Part shown: positions 52,486-59,343 of the stretch, piece by piece | Layout of the letters: each line of letters starts with the position of its first letter | Position numbering within the stretch: the stretch's first letter is position 1 | Assembly: GCF_943846705.1 (NCBI RefSeq) | Contig: NZ_OX044366.1 | Span: 3,162,001 to 3,226,000 of the forward strand | From: an uncultured Pseudomonas sp. | Lineage (GTDB): Bacteria; Pseudomonadota; Gammaproteobacteria; Pseudomonadales; Pseudomonadaceae | Direction of reading: 5' to 3' | DNA length: 64,000 nucleotides | Notes under the pieces: generated by a model | Databases searched by the model: none | Seen by the model: only the letters and a program-made list of their open reading frames with translations | Told to the model about the DNA's origin: nothing | Position numbers and translations under genes: made by a program

Positions 52486-53537
52486 GTGAGCAATGGTGGC
52501 AACAAAGCTGTCAGGCGTTGAATGCCTCGGTACGCCGCAAGGCGCAGGCGCGCCAGCAACAATTGACCAAACCGGCCGGCTCACTCGGCCGGCTGGAGCA
52601 GCTGGCCATTGAGCTGGCGGCCATGCAGGGCAATCAGCGGCCGCAGGTGGACAATCTGTGGATCAGCATTTTTGCCGGCGACCACGGCGTGGTGGCCGAA
52701 GGGGTATCGGCCTTCCCCCAGGCCGTTACCGGGCAGATGCTGCATAACTTCGTCAACGGCGGCGCGGCGATCAGCGTGTTGGCCAAGCAGCTGGGCGCGA
52801 CGCTGGAGGTGATCGACTTGGGCCTCGCTGAGCCATTAGAGCCGCTGCGTGGCGTGCGTCAATTGCACATTGGCCCGGGTACGCAGAACTTCGCCGAGGC
52901 GCCGGCAATGACCGTGGCTCAGCTACTGCTGGCCATGAATGCCGGCCAGGCGAGCGCGCAGCGCGCCCATGAAGCGGGCTGTCAGCTGTTTATCGGTGGC
53001 GAAATGGGCATCGGCAATACCACCGCCGCCACGGCCATGGCCTGCCTGCTGCTGGATTGTACTGCGCTGGAGGTGACCGGCCCCGGTACCGGGCTGGACA
53101 GCGCCGGCGTGGCGCATAAAGCCGAGGTGATCGAGGCTGCACTGGAGTTGCATCGTCCGGCAATCAGCGAGCCCATCGAGATCCTGCAGCGCCTGGGCGG
53201 TTTTGAGATCGCCGCCCTCAGCGGCGCGTATCTGGCCTGTGCGCAGCAGGGCATCAGCGTGCTGGTCGACGGCTTTATTTGCAGCGTCGCGGCGTTACTG
53301 GCGGTGCAGCTGAATCCGGCATGCCGCGACTGGCTGCTGTTTGCCCATAGCGGCGCCGAGCCGGGTCATCAACGGGTGCTCAAGGCGCTGCAAGCCGAGC
53401 CGCTGCTGGACCTGGGCCTGCGCCTGGGCGAGGGCAGTGGTGCGGCGTTGGCGGTGCCGCTGCTGCAACTGGCCTGCAGCCTGCACAACAACATGGCCAC
53501 CTTTACCGAGGCGGCGGTGGCGGATCGTCCAGCATGA
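52482..53537 (+). CDS. cobT: Nicotinate-nucleotide-dimethylbenzimidazole phosphoribosyltransferase
   Basis: A 351-residue enzyme that makes alpha-ribazole phosphate from dimethylbenzimidazole. Family text LTKPAGSLGRLEQLA (~25), GDHGVVAEGVSAFP (~66), IGGEMGIGNTTAATA (~170), FAHSGAEPGH (~288), and the catalytic glutamate in LGEGSGAALAVPL (~315). Overlaps the previous gene by four bases. Confidence 0.96.
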   Translation: MSEQWWQQSCQALNASVRRKAQARQQQLTKPAGSLGRLEQLAIELAAMQGNQRPQVDNLWISIFAGDHGVVAEGVSAFPQAVTGQMLHNFVNGGAAISVLAKQLGATLEVIDLGLAEPLEPLRGVRQLHIGPGTQNFAEAPAMTVAQLLLAMNAGQASAQRAHEAGCQLFIGGEMGIGNTTAATAMACLLLDCTALEVTGPGTGLDSAGVAHKAEVIEAALELHRPAISEPIEILQRLGGFEIAALSGAYLACAQQGISVLVDGFICSVAALLAVQLNPACRDWLLFAHSGAEPGHQRVLKALQAEPLLDLGLRLGEGSGAALAVPLLQLACSLHNNMATFTEAAVADRPA

Positions 53538-54109
53538 CGGTGTATCTGGAGCTGCTGCGTCACGGGGAAACCGAACTGGGCGGTGGCCTGCGCGGCAGCC
53601 TGGATGATGCGTTGACCGATACCGGTTGGGCGCAACTGCGCACGGCGGTGGCCGACGGTAGCCGCTGGGATCGCTTGATCAGCTCACCCTTGCAACGCTG
53701 TGCGCGGTTTGCCGAGGAGTTGGCGGCGCAACAGGGCGTGCCGCTCAGCCTGGAGCCTGATCTGCAAGAGCTGCATTTCGGCCTGTGGGAGGGCTGCAAT
53801 ACCGCCGACCTGATGCAAACCAGCGCCGACGAGCTTGGGCGTTTCTGGAGTGACCCCTACGGTTTTACGCCGCCGCAAGGCGAGCCACTGCTGGCGTTCG
53901 AAGCGCGGGTGCTCGGCGCTGTGCAGCGTGTGCAGGCGCGTCATGCCGGCGAGCGCGTGCTGCTGGTCACCCATGGCGGGGTGATGCGCCTGCTGCTGGC
54001 GCGCGCCCGTGGCTTGCCGCGCAACGATCTGCTGCAGGTGGTGGTGGGGCATGCCGAGCGCTTTCAACTGTCCCTGGATGATCAGGGCGAACTGCGGGAG
54101 TTGGCATGA
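53534..54109 (+). CDS. cobC: Alpha-ribazole phosphatase (histidine phosphatase)
   Basis: A 191-residue histidine phosphatase. Catalytic LLRHGETELGG (~8), SSPLQRCARFAEEL (~48), and the second histidine in LLVTHGGVMRLLL (~145). Its place between cobT and cobS makes removal of phosphate from alpha-ribazole phosphate the likely job. Overlaps by four bases on both sides. Confidence 0.92.
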   Translation: MTVYLELLRHGETELGGGLRGSLDDALTDTGWAQLRTAVADGSRWDRLISSPLQRCARFAEELAAQQGVPLSLEPDLQELHFGLWEGCNTADLMQTSADELGRFWSDPYGFTPPQGEPLLAFEARVLGAVQRVQARHAGERVLLVTHGGVMRLLLARARGLPRNDLLQVVVGHAERFQLSLDDQGELRELA

Positions 54110-54834
54110 CCCCGTGGTGGATTGCCCTGCAGTTTCTCACCCGTCTGCCGGTGACCCTGGCCGGCATGCCCACGCCTGAGCAGAGCGGCCGCTCGTTCTT
54201 GTTCTACCCGCTGGTGGGGTTGCTGATCGGTCTGCTGTTGCTCGGCGCACAGCACCTGCTCGGCAATACCCACGTGCTGTTGCAGGCCGCGCTGTTGCTG
54301 GCGCTATGGGTGGGCATTAGCGGTGGACTGCACCTTGATGGCCTGGCCGACAGTGTTGATGCCTGGGCGGGCGGTTTTGGCGACAAAGAACGCACCCTGA
54401 GCATCATGAAGGACCCACGTAGCGGGCCGATTGCCGTGGTGGTGCTGGTGCTGTTGCTACTGCTCAAGTTTGCCGCGTTGGTCAGCCTGCTGGAAAACCA
54501 CTCGGCCTTGCTGGTGCTGTTGGTGCCTTGGCTGGCGCGTTGTTTAGTGCCGCTGCTGTTTCTAACAACCCCCTATGTGCGCAAGGGCGGTTTGGGCCAG
54601 GCGCTGGCCGAACATTTGCCACGTCGGCAGCTGCCCTGGGTGTTGGCCGCTAATGGAGTGGCCATGCTGCTGTTCGGCTGGCCGGCGCTGCTGGCTCTGT
54701 TGGTGGCTGCGGTGGTTTTTCTCTGGTTGCGCGGCCTGATGCTCAAGCGCCTGGGCGGCACCACCGGGGATACCGCCGGGGCGCTGCTGGAATTGGCCGA
54801 ATGTGCGCTGCTGGTGGCCTTGGCCGCCAGTTGA
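54106..54834 (+). CDS. cobS: Adenosylcobinamide-GDP ribazoletransferase
   Basis: A 242-residue inner-membrane enzyme (CobV in the aerobic naming) that makes the last bond of the nucleotide loop. Family text QFLTRLPV (~9), then GGLHLDGLADSVDAWAGG (~68) and the metal-binding MKDPRSGPIAV (~105). About six hydrophobic segments. It ends the operon. Confidence 0.95.
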   Translation: MTPWWIALQFLTRLPVTLAGMPTPEQSGRSFLFYPLVGLLIGLLLLGAQHLLGNTHVLLQAALLLALWVGISGGLHLDGLADSVDAWAGGFGDKERTLSIMKDPRSGPIAVVVLVLLLLLKFAALVSLLENHSALLVLLVPWLARCLVPLLFLTTPYVRKGGLGQALAEHLPRRQLPWVLAANGVAMLLFGWPALLALLVAAVVFLWLRGLMLKRLGGTTGDTAGALLELAECALLVALAAS

Positions 54835-54905
54835 ACTCGTCACGCGCAGCCAGCCAACATCAGTGCTGCGCGCATCGACAGCAGTTTTCAAGAAGAGGGC
54901 GTGAG

Positions 54906-55622
54906 ATGAGCGGCATGCAGACAAATTTGCATGACTTTAATGGTCAGATGGTCTGGGCTGGTTTCAAACAGCTCTTGCCCATTTCCATGTTTGTAGCGGT
55001 GTTCGGGGCAGCCTTCGGGCTGGCGGCTGTACAGACCGGGCTGGAAGACTCGGTGATCATAGCGATGAGCGCATTGGTCTTCGCGGGTGCCTCGCAGTTC
55101 GCTGCGCTGGAGTTATGGGGGCCGCAGATTCCGTTCTTCACCCTGGTGATTACCGTGTTTGCCATCAATGCCCGGCACTTGCTGATGGGCGCAACGCTCT
55201 ACCCGTGGCTGCGTTATCTGCCGCCCGTAAAACGTTATGGCGTCATGCTCACTGCCACCGATGCCAACTGGGCAATGTCGATGCAGGCATTTAATCGAGG
55301 GCAGCCAGGTATCGGCCTTCTGCTGGGAGGTGGTCTGGTCCTCTGGTCATCCTGGGTAGTGGGGACGTGGCTGGGTGTCTACTTTGGCGGGGCCATTCAA
55401 AACCCTAAAAGCTTAGGGCTGGATATGGTCATGGGCTGCTTCCTGCTCGCCATGGTGGTGGGCGGGGAAAAGAGCCTGCGTATGCTGTTGATCTGGTGTG
55501 TCGCGGCCTGCGCCTCCTTGCTGGCCTACTGGTACTTGCCGGATAACAGTCACGTCGTCGTCGGTGCAGTGGCAGGCGGTTTAGCTGGGGTGTGCTTGCC
55601 GGAGAAAAAAATTGAGCATTGA
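54906..55622 (+). CDS. azlC: AzlC-family branched-chain amino acid exporter, large subunit
   Basis: A 238-residue inner-membrane protein. Text GFKQLLPISMFVAVFGAAFGLAA, ALVFAGASQFAALELWG and FAINARHLLMGATLYPWL is typical of AzlC/YgaZ. It works with AzlD to export branched-chain amino acids. The ATG at 54906 has AAGAGGG upstream; a long in-frame extension inside the cobS tail is rejected. Confidence 0.94.
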   Translation: MSGMQTNLHDFNGQMVWAGFKQLLPISMFVAVFGAAFGLAAVQTGLEDSVIIAMSALVFAGASQFAALELWGPQIPFFTLVITVFAINARHLLMGATLYPWLRYLPPVKRYGVMLTATDANWAMSMQAFNRGQPGIGLLLGGGLVLWSSWVVGTWLGVYFGGAIQNPKSLGLDMVMGCFLLAMVVGGEKSLRMLLIWCVAACASLLAYWYLPDNSHVVVGAVAGGLAGVCLPEKKIEH

Positions 55623-55920
55623 AACGACAGGCTTCGGCGCACTGCTCGTGGTGCTGATCATGGCAGGGGTGACCTTGCTGACCCGCTGGGCCGGGGTTTA
55701 CCTGATGGCATTCGTGCCCATCGGCTACCGGGTAAAACAGTTCATCAGTGCAATGTCTGGCTCCGTGCTGGTGGCGCTGCTGGCACCCATGGCGCTTGAG
55801 GGCGATAACGGCGCAAGGCTGGCTTTACTGACCACCGCCATCACCATGCTGTTACTGAAAAAACCGCTGCCAGCGATTGCCGCTGGGATACTGGTGGCTG
55901 CGCTATTCAGGCAGTTTTGA
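55612..55920 (+). CDS. azlD: AzlD-family branched-chain amino acid exporter, small subunit
   Basis: A 102-residue protein with three to four membrane segments (LLVVLIMAGVTLLTRWAGVYL, then SVLVALLAPMAL, then the C-terminal helix). TTG start at 55612 supported by GGAG seven bases upstream and an 11-base overlap with azlC. The gene ends at the edge of the integron-like block. Confidence 0.9.
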   Translation: MSIETTGFGALLVVLIMAGVTLLTRWAGVYLMAFVPIGYRVKQFISAMSGSVLVALLAPMALEGDNGARLALLTTAITMLLLKKPLPAIAAGILVAALFRQF

Positions 55921-56082
55921 CTCGGCAATAAAACCGTCGAAAGGTTGAAAGCTCAACCGCGCTGCCTCGCTGAAGTAAGCATAAAAGGCAGCGCTTTCGG
56001 CCCCGCTGTGTGCACTAAGCAATGGCCAGGGCGCTAGAGCCCAAAACAGGCCGGATATACGAATGCAACCGCGCTGACGACA
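55903..56082 (-). pseudogene. Possible C-terminal fragment of a truncated gene
   Basis: The minus frame is open from a TAA near 56082 to TAG at 55903 and reads RISGLFWALAPWPLL, then SAHSGAESAAFYAYFSEAARL and FQPFDGFIAESKLPE. It has no start codon and the composition looks coding (helical, Ala/Phe-rich). I do not recognise the family. Its 5' side stops where the cassette array begins, so it may be the tail of a gene cut by the array. It overlaps azlD by 18 bases. Confidence 0.3.
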
Positions 56083-56099
56083 GGGTTAGGAAAAGCTTT

Positions 56100-56142
56100 G
56101 CCCACTACTTGTGGGGAGAGTCCATATACACTTGTTAGGCAT
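56100..56142 (-). repeat. Truncated attC site (cassette 4)
   Basis: On the minus strand the R''-type core GCCTAAC (56142-56136) and AAG follow the barstar stop as in the complete sites, but no matching GTTRRRY core follows within normal attC length. A short hairpin (CCCAC / GTGGG) is present instead. The rest appears lost at the array boundary. Confidence 0.5.
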
Positions 56143-56422
56143 AAACTACCTCAGATGCTAACTGTGGGTATTTAGCCTGCATTTCCGTGAGTAAATCTTG
56201 GAGCAATGCCGCGTCACTAGGTAAGCGCTGAGAGAGGTTTTGCCAATGTATGAATTTTAGTGTTTTTGGCATTTCAACTAGGCCAGTGATGGCATCCCAG
56301 AAGGCATCCCAGTTGCACCCGTACCAACTCGGAAAAGCTAGCGACACCATAAGCAAGGAATGGAGTTCTTCCGTATCAGTGACCGCTTGAAGGTCGATTT
56401 CTACGAGTTGCACGCGAGTCAT
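56135..56422 (-). CDS. Barstar-family ribonuclease inhibitor (cassette 4)
   Basis: A 95-residue protein with barstar features: VEIDLQAVTDTEELHSLL at the N-terminus, then FPSWYGCNWDAFWDAITG (~30-47), the region that binds the barnase active site, and LIHW-type C-terminal strand. Barstar neutralises barnase-like secreted or injected RNases. No such RNase is encoded nearby, so it may give immunity to toxins of other cells or phages. The ATG lies nine bases after attC-C with no ribosome-site spacer, normal for cassettes. The stop TAA is part of attC-D. Confidence 0.85.
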   Translation of the reverse strand: MTRVQLVEIDLQAVTDTEELHSLLMVSLAFPSWYGCNWDAFWDAITGLVEMPKTLKFIHWQNLSQRLPSDAALLQDLLTEMQAKYPQLASEVVYA

Positions 56423-56430
56423 TTGTTTTT

Positions 56431-56507
56431 GCCTAACGATTAAGCTAAGGGGCAGGCTTTAGCCTGTCCCAGCGAACGAAGTGAGCGATTTGAGCGCCTT
56501 GTTAGGT
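56431..56507 (-). repeat. Integron attC site C (77 bp)
   Basis: Cores ACCTAAC (56507-56501) and GTTAGGC (56437-56431) on the minus strand bound a 77-bp imperfect palindrome. The central hairpin (GGGGCAGGC / GCCTGTCCC) differs from sites A and B by paired changes that keep the stem. The TAA stop of the gene at 56502 lies in the first core. Confidence 0.88.
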
Positions 56508-57155
56508 TCTTTTCCAAAACTCCCACCATTTTCGTATCTTCGGTTTTTCTGTGGTGCTAACTTGATAAGGTGATGTGAATGGTTTAGGCCATCCTTCTTT
56601 CTGGTTGCACTGGCCAGCAAGTTGGTACGACTCGCATTCTAGAAATTCTTCCTGATCCCACAAACCGATCAGATCAACCACACGCCTACTGAGTATTAAC
56701 TCCCGCTTTTCTTTGCAGGAATTTATATGTTTAAGCGCAATGCGCAAGCTTTTTTCTAGCTCACCCGGCTGACTAAACCAAGATAGCTCTTCTGTACGGA
56801 TGATTACGTTATTAAACTCTTCACTCTCTAAGCGTAAGATCCACTCTGAGAGCAGTGCAATTTGTACGGAATTTTTGGCAGTGCACTCGATAATTGAGTG
56901 CCAATCCGTGAGTTGCCGAATCGCTTTCTCTTTTTTGCAGATTAGATAAGGGTACGGGTGAGCATCAATATCTGCGCCTAAATCATCCGGCGAGATAATC
57001 TTTATATCTATCTCTTCATACATAAGCAGCCAGAATAAAGGGATACATGCTCCGGCTTCGTACTCTTTTCCTGATATAGAAAAGAAATTTTCTGTGCCAA
57101 TCTCATGAGGCATTTCTGTTGCGTTTGTGCAGTAGAGGTAAACGCGATTGGTCAT
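56502..57155 (-). CDS. Unknown protein (cassette 3)
   Basis: A 217-residue soluble protein I do not recognise. It starts MTNRVYLYCTNATEMPHEIG, a start I have seen in groups of uncharacterised proteins, and has FSISGKEYEAGACIPLFWLLMYEE, a helical middle, and a basic aromatic tail ending RKWWEFWKRT. The ATG lies six bases after attC-B, so it has no room for its own promoter. Codon use is AT-richer than flanking genes. Confidence 0.7.
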   Translation of the reverse strand: MTNRVYLYCTNATEMPHEIGTENFFSISGKEYEAGACIPLFWLLMYEEIDIKIISPDDLGADIDAHPYPYLICKKEKAIRQLTDWHSIIECTAKNSVQIALLSEWILRLESEEFNNVIIRTEELSWFSQPGELEKSLRIALKHINSCKEKRELILSRRVVDLIGLWDQEEFLECESYQLAGQCNQKEGWPKPFTSPYQVSTTEKPKIRKWWEFWKRT

Positions 57156-57160
57156 TGAGA

Positions 57161-57236
57161 ACCTAACGTTTGGTTAAGGGGCGGGCTTTAGCCCGTCCCA
57201 GAGAGCGAAGCGAACGGTTTGAACCAGTTGTTAGCT
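57161..57236 (-). repeat. Integron attC site B (76 bp)
   Basis: Cores AGCTAAC (57236-57230) and GTTAGGT (57167-57161) on the minus strand. Central 69 bases differ from attC-A by one base, and the palindrome (CGGGCTAAAGCCCG in the loop region) is intact. The stop of the 57231 gene is in the first core. Confidence 0.92.
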
Positions 57237-57980
57237 TTCAACACGCGCGAGCCTAATTAGATACTTCATAAGCGATGATGTTATTTCAAGAATGAATTCG
57301 ATTTCTTGTTCGTTTACTGCGTCATCGTGCTTCACATATGAGTTGTGATACTTTGTGTAGTAGTCGATTAATTTTACAAACATGTTGGATAGCTCTGGCG
57401 AGCCTCCTTTTGCTTTGAGTAACTGTCCTACATTCTGTATTTGATTCTCAAGAGATTTTTTATTTTCAAATATTTTATGGAGCAATTTCTCAAGTGATAA
57501 ACGGAGATCGTCTAGCAGGTTTCTACTGAAAGCCCCGTGCTCATATTTTTCGAGTGCTTGGTTGTAAAGTGACTGCGCCTCCGAATAGCCATCAAGCCAG
57601 TGGCGGGTTTCTTCTATAAGATTTTCGTTTACTTCTGATGGCGTGTCGCGCGGGTCAAGATGAGAGTATCGCGTTACTAACTTAATTTTTAATGTCTTTC
57701 TTTCCGGATTAGGATTTACCGGAAAGGAAGTGTGGTCGCAGAGTTCTTTTATAATTCTGTACTGCTGCTGTGGGCTGAAGCACATTAGATTGTCGAGGAG
57801 TGCAGTTCGTTTGTTTGGTGCTTCAAATGGATATGTTGGATGCTTTAGAGTTACATCATATTCAACGCCGTATGTCGCAGTGATACGAACTATATTTGGC
57901 CCACTCAGGCCGGAGTTCGTGTCAGCGAGAATATCAGCTGCATGTTGAACGAATACGATCGGCATTTCTTGAGTAAGCAA
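57231..57980 (-). CDS. AbiJ/HEPN-like abortive-infection-type protein (cassette 2)
   Basis: A 249-residue protein. Residues ~10-80 (ADILADTNSGLSGPNIVRI, then APNKRTALLDNLMCF and QQYRIIKELCDH) resemble the N-terminal domain of AbiJ-type abortive infection proteins. Residues ~150-245 (LRLSLEKLLHKIFENKKSL, then VKLIDYYTKYHNSYVKHDD) look like the Abi_C/HEPN-type helical domain. Such proteins are candidate RNases triggered by phage infection. The match is from memory of family text. TTG start at 57980 with AAGGA seven bases upstream; ATG at 57965 is the alternative. Confidence 0.65.
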   Translation of the reverse strand: MLTQEMPIVFVQHAADILADTNSGLSGPNIVRITATYGVEYDVTLKHPTYPFEAPNKRTALLDNLMCFSPQQQYRIIKELCDHTSFPVNPNPERKTLKIKLVTRYSHLDPRDTPSEVNENLIEETRHWLDGYSEAQSLYNQALEKYEHGAFSRNLLDDLRLSLEKLLHKIFENKKSLENQIQNVGQLLKAKGGSPELSNMFVKLIDYYTKYHNSYVKHDDAVNEQEIEFILEITSSLMKYLIRLARVES

Positions 57981-57996
57981 AATTTTTCCTTTTGAG

Positions 57997-58072
57997 AGCT
58001 AACGTTTGGTTAAGGGGCGGGCTTTAGCCCGTCCCAGTGAGCGAAGCGAACGGTTTGAACCAGTTGTTATGC
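57997..58072 (-). repeat. Integron attC site A (76 bp)
   Basis: Cores GCATAAC (58072-58066) and GTTAGCT (58003-57997) on the minus strand, with the same inner sequence as attC-B except one base. L-box-like CCTTAACCAAAC and AACTGGTTCAAA flank the central hairpin. Confidence 0.93.
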
Positions 58073-58076
58073 ACAA

Positions 58077-58757
58077 CTACCCACATTTTTGTGACTGCAA
58101 CTTTTTCAGCGTGCTTTCAAGCTTGTTGATTCTTGAGAAATTAATTCTGGCACGCTTACAAAATGACATTTTAGTAAAATCAGATAAGGTTTGTGTGTAG
58201 ATCTTGATTTCGTTGTACTTATTCAATAGATAACGGTCGTATTCTAAGCGAAGCCCTACTAGCTCCCACTCTTGCTGGCCTTGAGGTGCTTTTCTTATTT
58301 CTATTGATAGGCTATCTCGGAGTTTGACTACATTGACTAATTGAGAGTGGTGAGTGTTCAAAGCCGAGATTTGCATCCTTAGTAAAAATAACTCTGGGCT
58401 TTTGAATTTTGCTGGAACTTGTAAAAGTAAAGGTTGGTAGTCGATTAGATTAGAAATACCAGTGAGAGTCATGGGGCCAGAGCCTGGGCTTAAATTTGAA
58501 ATTTCATTATTTAAGATTCCGGCATTTGAGTCGCACCTTGTAATATTATCGAAAGCAAAATCCCTTACTTGCATCCTGGCTATTTCATTGTATGAAATGG
58601 TTTTTAAGTAGCCTGAAATCCAACCAGCAACTACAGATAAAAATACACCAACTATGGCTCCAAGCACTGCTGCGAACAGAGTGAGATAAGTATTTGATGA
58701 GCTTAGCTGAGTCGAGAGAACTAGCAGGTACTCACTTAGAAAATCTGAAAAGCTCAT
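58077..58757 (-). CDS. Unknown single-pass membrane protein (cassette 1)
   Basis: A 226-residue protein. One membrane segment lies at ~24-48 (LTLFAAVLGAIVGVFLSVVAG). The rest is a soluble helical domain ending in a coiled-coil-like FSRINKLESTLKKLQSQK. No motif of a known family. It is the first cassette after the attI-like region, so it could be read from any promoter there. The stop TAG lies four bases before attC-A. Confidence 0.7.
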   Translation of the reverse strand: MSFSDFLSEYLLVLSTQLSSSNTYLTLFAAVLGAIVGVFLSVVAGWISGYLKTISYNEIARMQVRDFAFDNITRCDSNAGILNNEISNLSPGSGPMTLTGISNLIDYQPLLLQVPAKFKSPELFLLRMQISALNTHHSQLVNVVKLRDSLSIEIRKAPQGQQEWELVGLRLEYDRYLLNKYNEIKIYTQTLSDFTKMSFCKRARINFSRINKLESTLKKLQSQKCG

Positions 58758-58822
58758 TCGTTAGTACCTTAATTTATCAACGATGACCCGCCTGAAAACC
58801 TACGGTATTTAAACTAGATTGT

Positions 58823-58859
58823 GCATAACTATTATTAGACGACATCGCTGTCGCATAAC
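58823..58859 (-). other. attI-like region at the head of the cassette array
   Basis: Two direct copies of GTTATGC on the minus strand (58859-58853 and 58829-58823), 30 bases apart, flank a small hairpin (CGACA / TGTCG). The two direct cores with a hairpin between resemble the class 1 attI, from memory, whose cores are 32 bases apart. Direct rather than inverted cores argue against an attC. No integrase is adjacent. Confidence 0.4.
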
Positions 58860-59089
58860 ACCCTTCTTGGTGTCTGATAACGTTCCTTGTCACTCGCGAA
58901 GCATTTGAACTCTATGCAGCCGCGCGCGGAGAACGCGACACGGGCAGGACGAAAAACGCCATAAGACTGATGCGGGTGCAGGGTGGTTGCACCTCTGCTG
59001 CGAGAAGCTACTGGCCGGCGGCAGAGCTGTCCACCAGCTTCTGCGATTGGTTGCTCCTGGCCGAAAGCAACCTGGCTACCGGCAGCTAC
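58860..59089. other. Intergenic stretch between the array and the MOSC remnant
   Basis: About 230 bases with no credible gene on either strand and no integrase similarity that I can see. It contains a small inverted repeat (GGTTGCT...AGCAACC at ~59048-59071). Confidence 0.6.
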
Positions 59090-59343
59090 CGACCCCGCTG
59101 CAGCCGGTGGTTTGCACTTCGCCTAACTCAATAACCCAGGCGCTGTGGTGCTCGCACGGGTAATGGTGGATGGTTTTCTCTTTGCCGCCATGAACCTTTA
59201 GATCGCCTTGCGCGTCGCCGGCAAGGCCCAATGTGTTTGCCGCCAGCGCCGCCGCTTGGGGCTGTTTATCGATGGCGCTGCGTGAGCCGGGCGGCTGAAC
59301 GGCTGAGCGCGGTCGGTTAGCGGGGTGTCGAGGGTGATGTTTG
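59090..59343 (-). pseudogene. MOSC-domain (YiiM-like) gene, frameshifted and truncated
   Basis: On the minus strand just after the MarR stop one frame reads TNITLDTPLTDRAQPFSRP. The next frame continues GSRSAIDKQPQAAALAANT, GLAGDAQGDLKVHGGKEKT and IHHYPCEHHSAWVIELG. Together this is the start of a YiiM-type MOSC protein (RSAIDK, GD-x-Q-x-DLKVHGG, HHYP-x-EH). A frameshift falls between, and the last ~120 residues are absent; the coding signal fades near 59090, next to the integron block. Confidence 0.65.

Larger units (their letters stand above)
56085..58860 (-). mobile_element. Integron gene-cassette array without integrase (CALIN-like)
   Basis: Four genes on the minus strand, each followed by an attC site: three complete (57997-58072, 57161-57236, 56431-56507) and one truncated (56100-56142). 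Bases 58823-58859 resemble an attI. The block is visibly richer in A/T than its flanks, and the four proteins are unrelated to each other. No integrase gene lies on either side within the window. Right limit ~58860 and left limit ~56085 are estimates. Confidence 0.85.

Noticed and set aside
55949..55955. GCTCAAC as the far core of the fourth attC
   Set aside because: It would make an attC of about 190 bp with no internal symmetry, longer than normal sites; a truncated site is simpler.
58860..59343. An integrase gene (intI) beside the attI-like region
   Set aside because: No open frame of useful length on the plus strand and no tyrosine recombinase motifs; the stretch is partly explained by the MOSC remnant.
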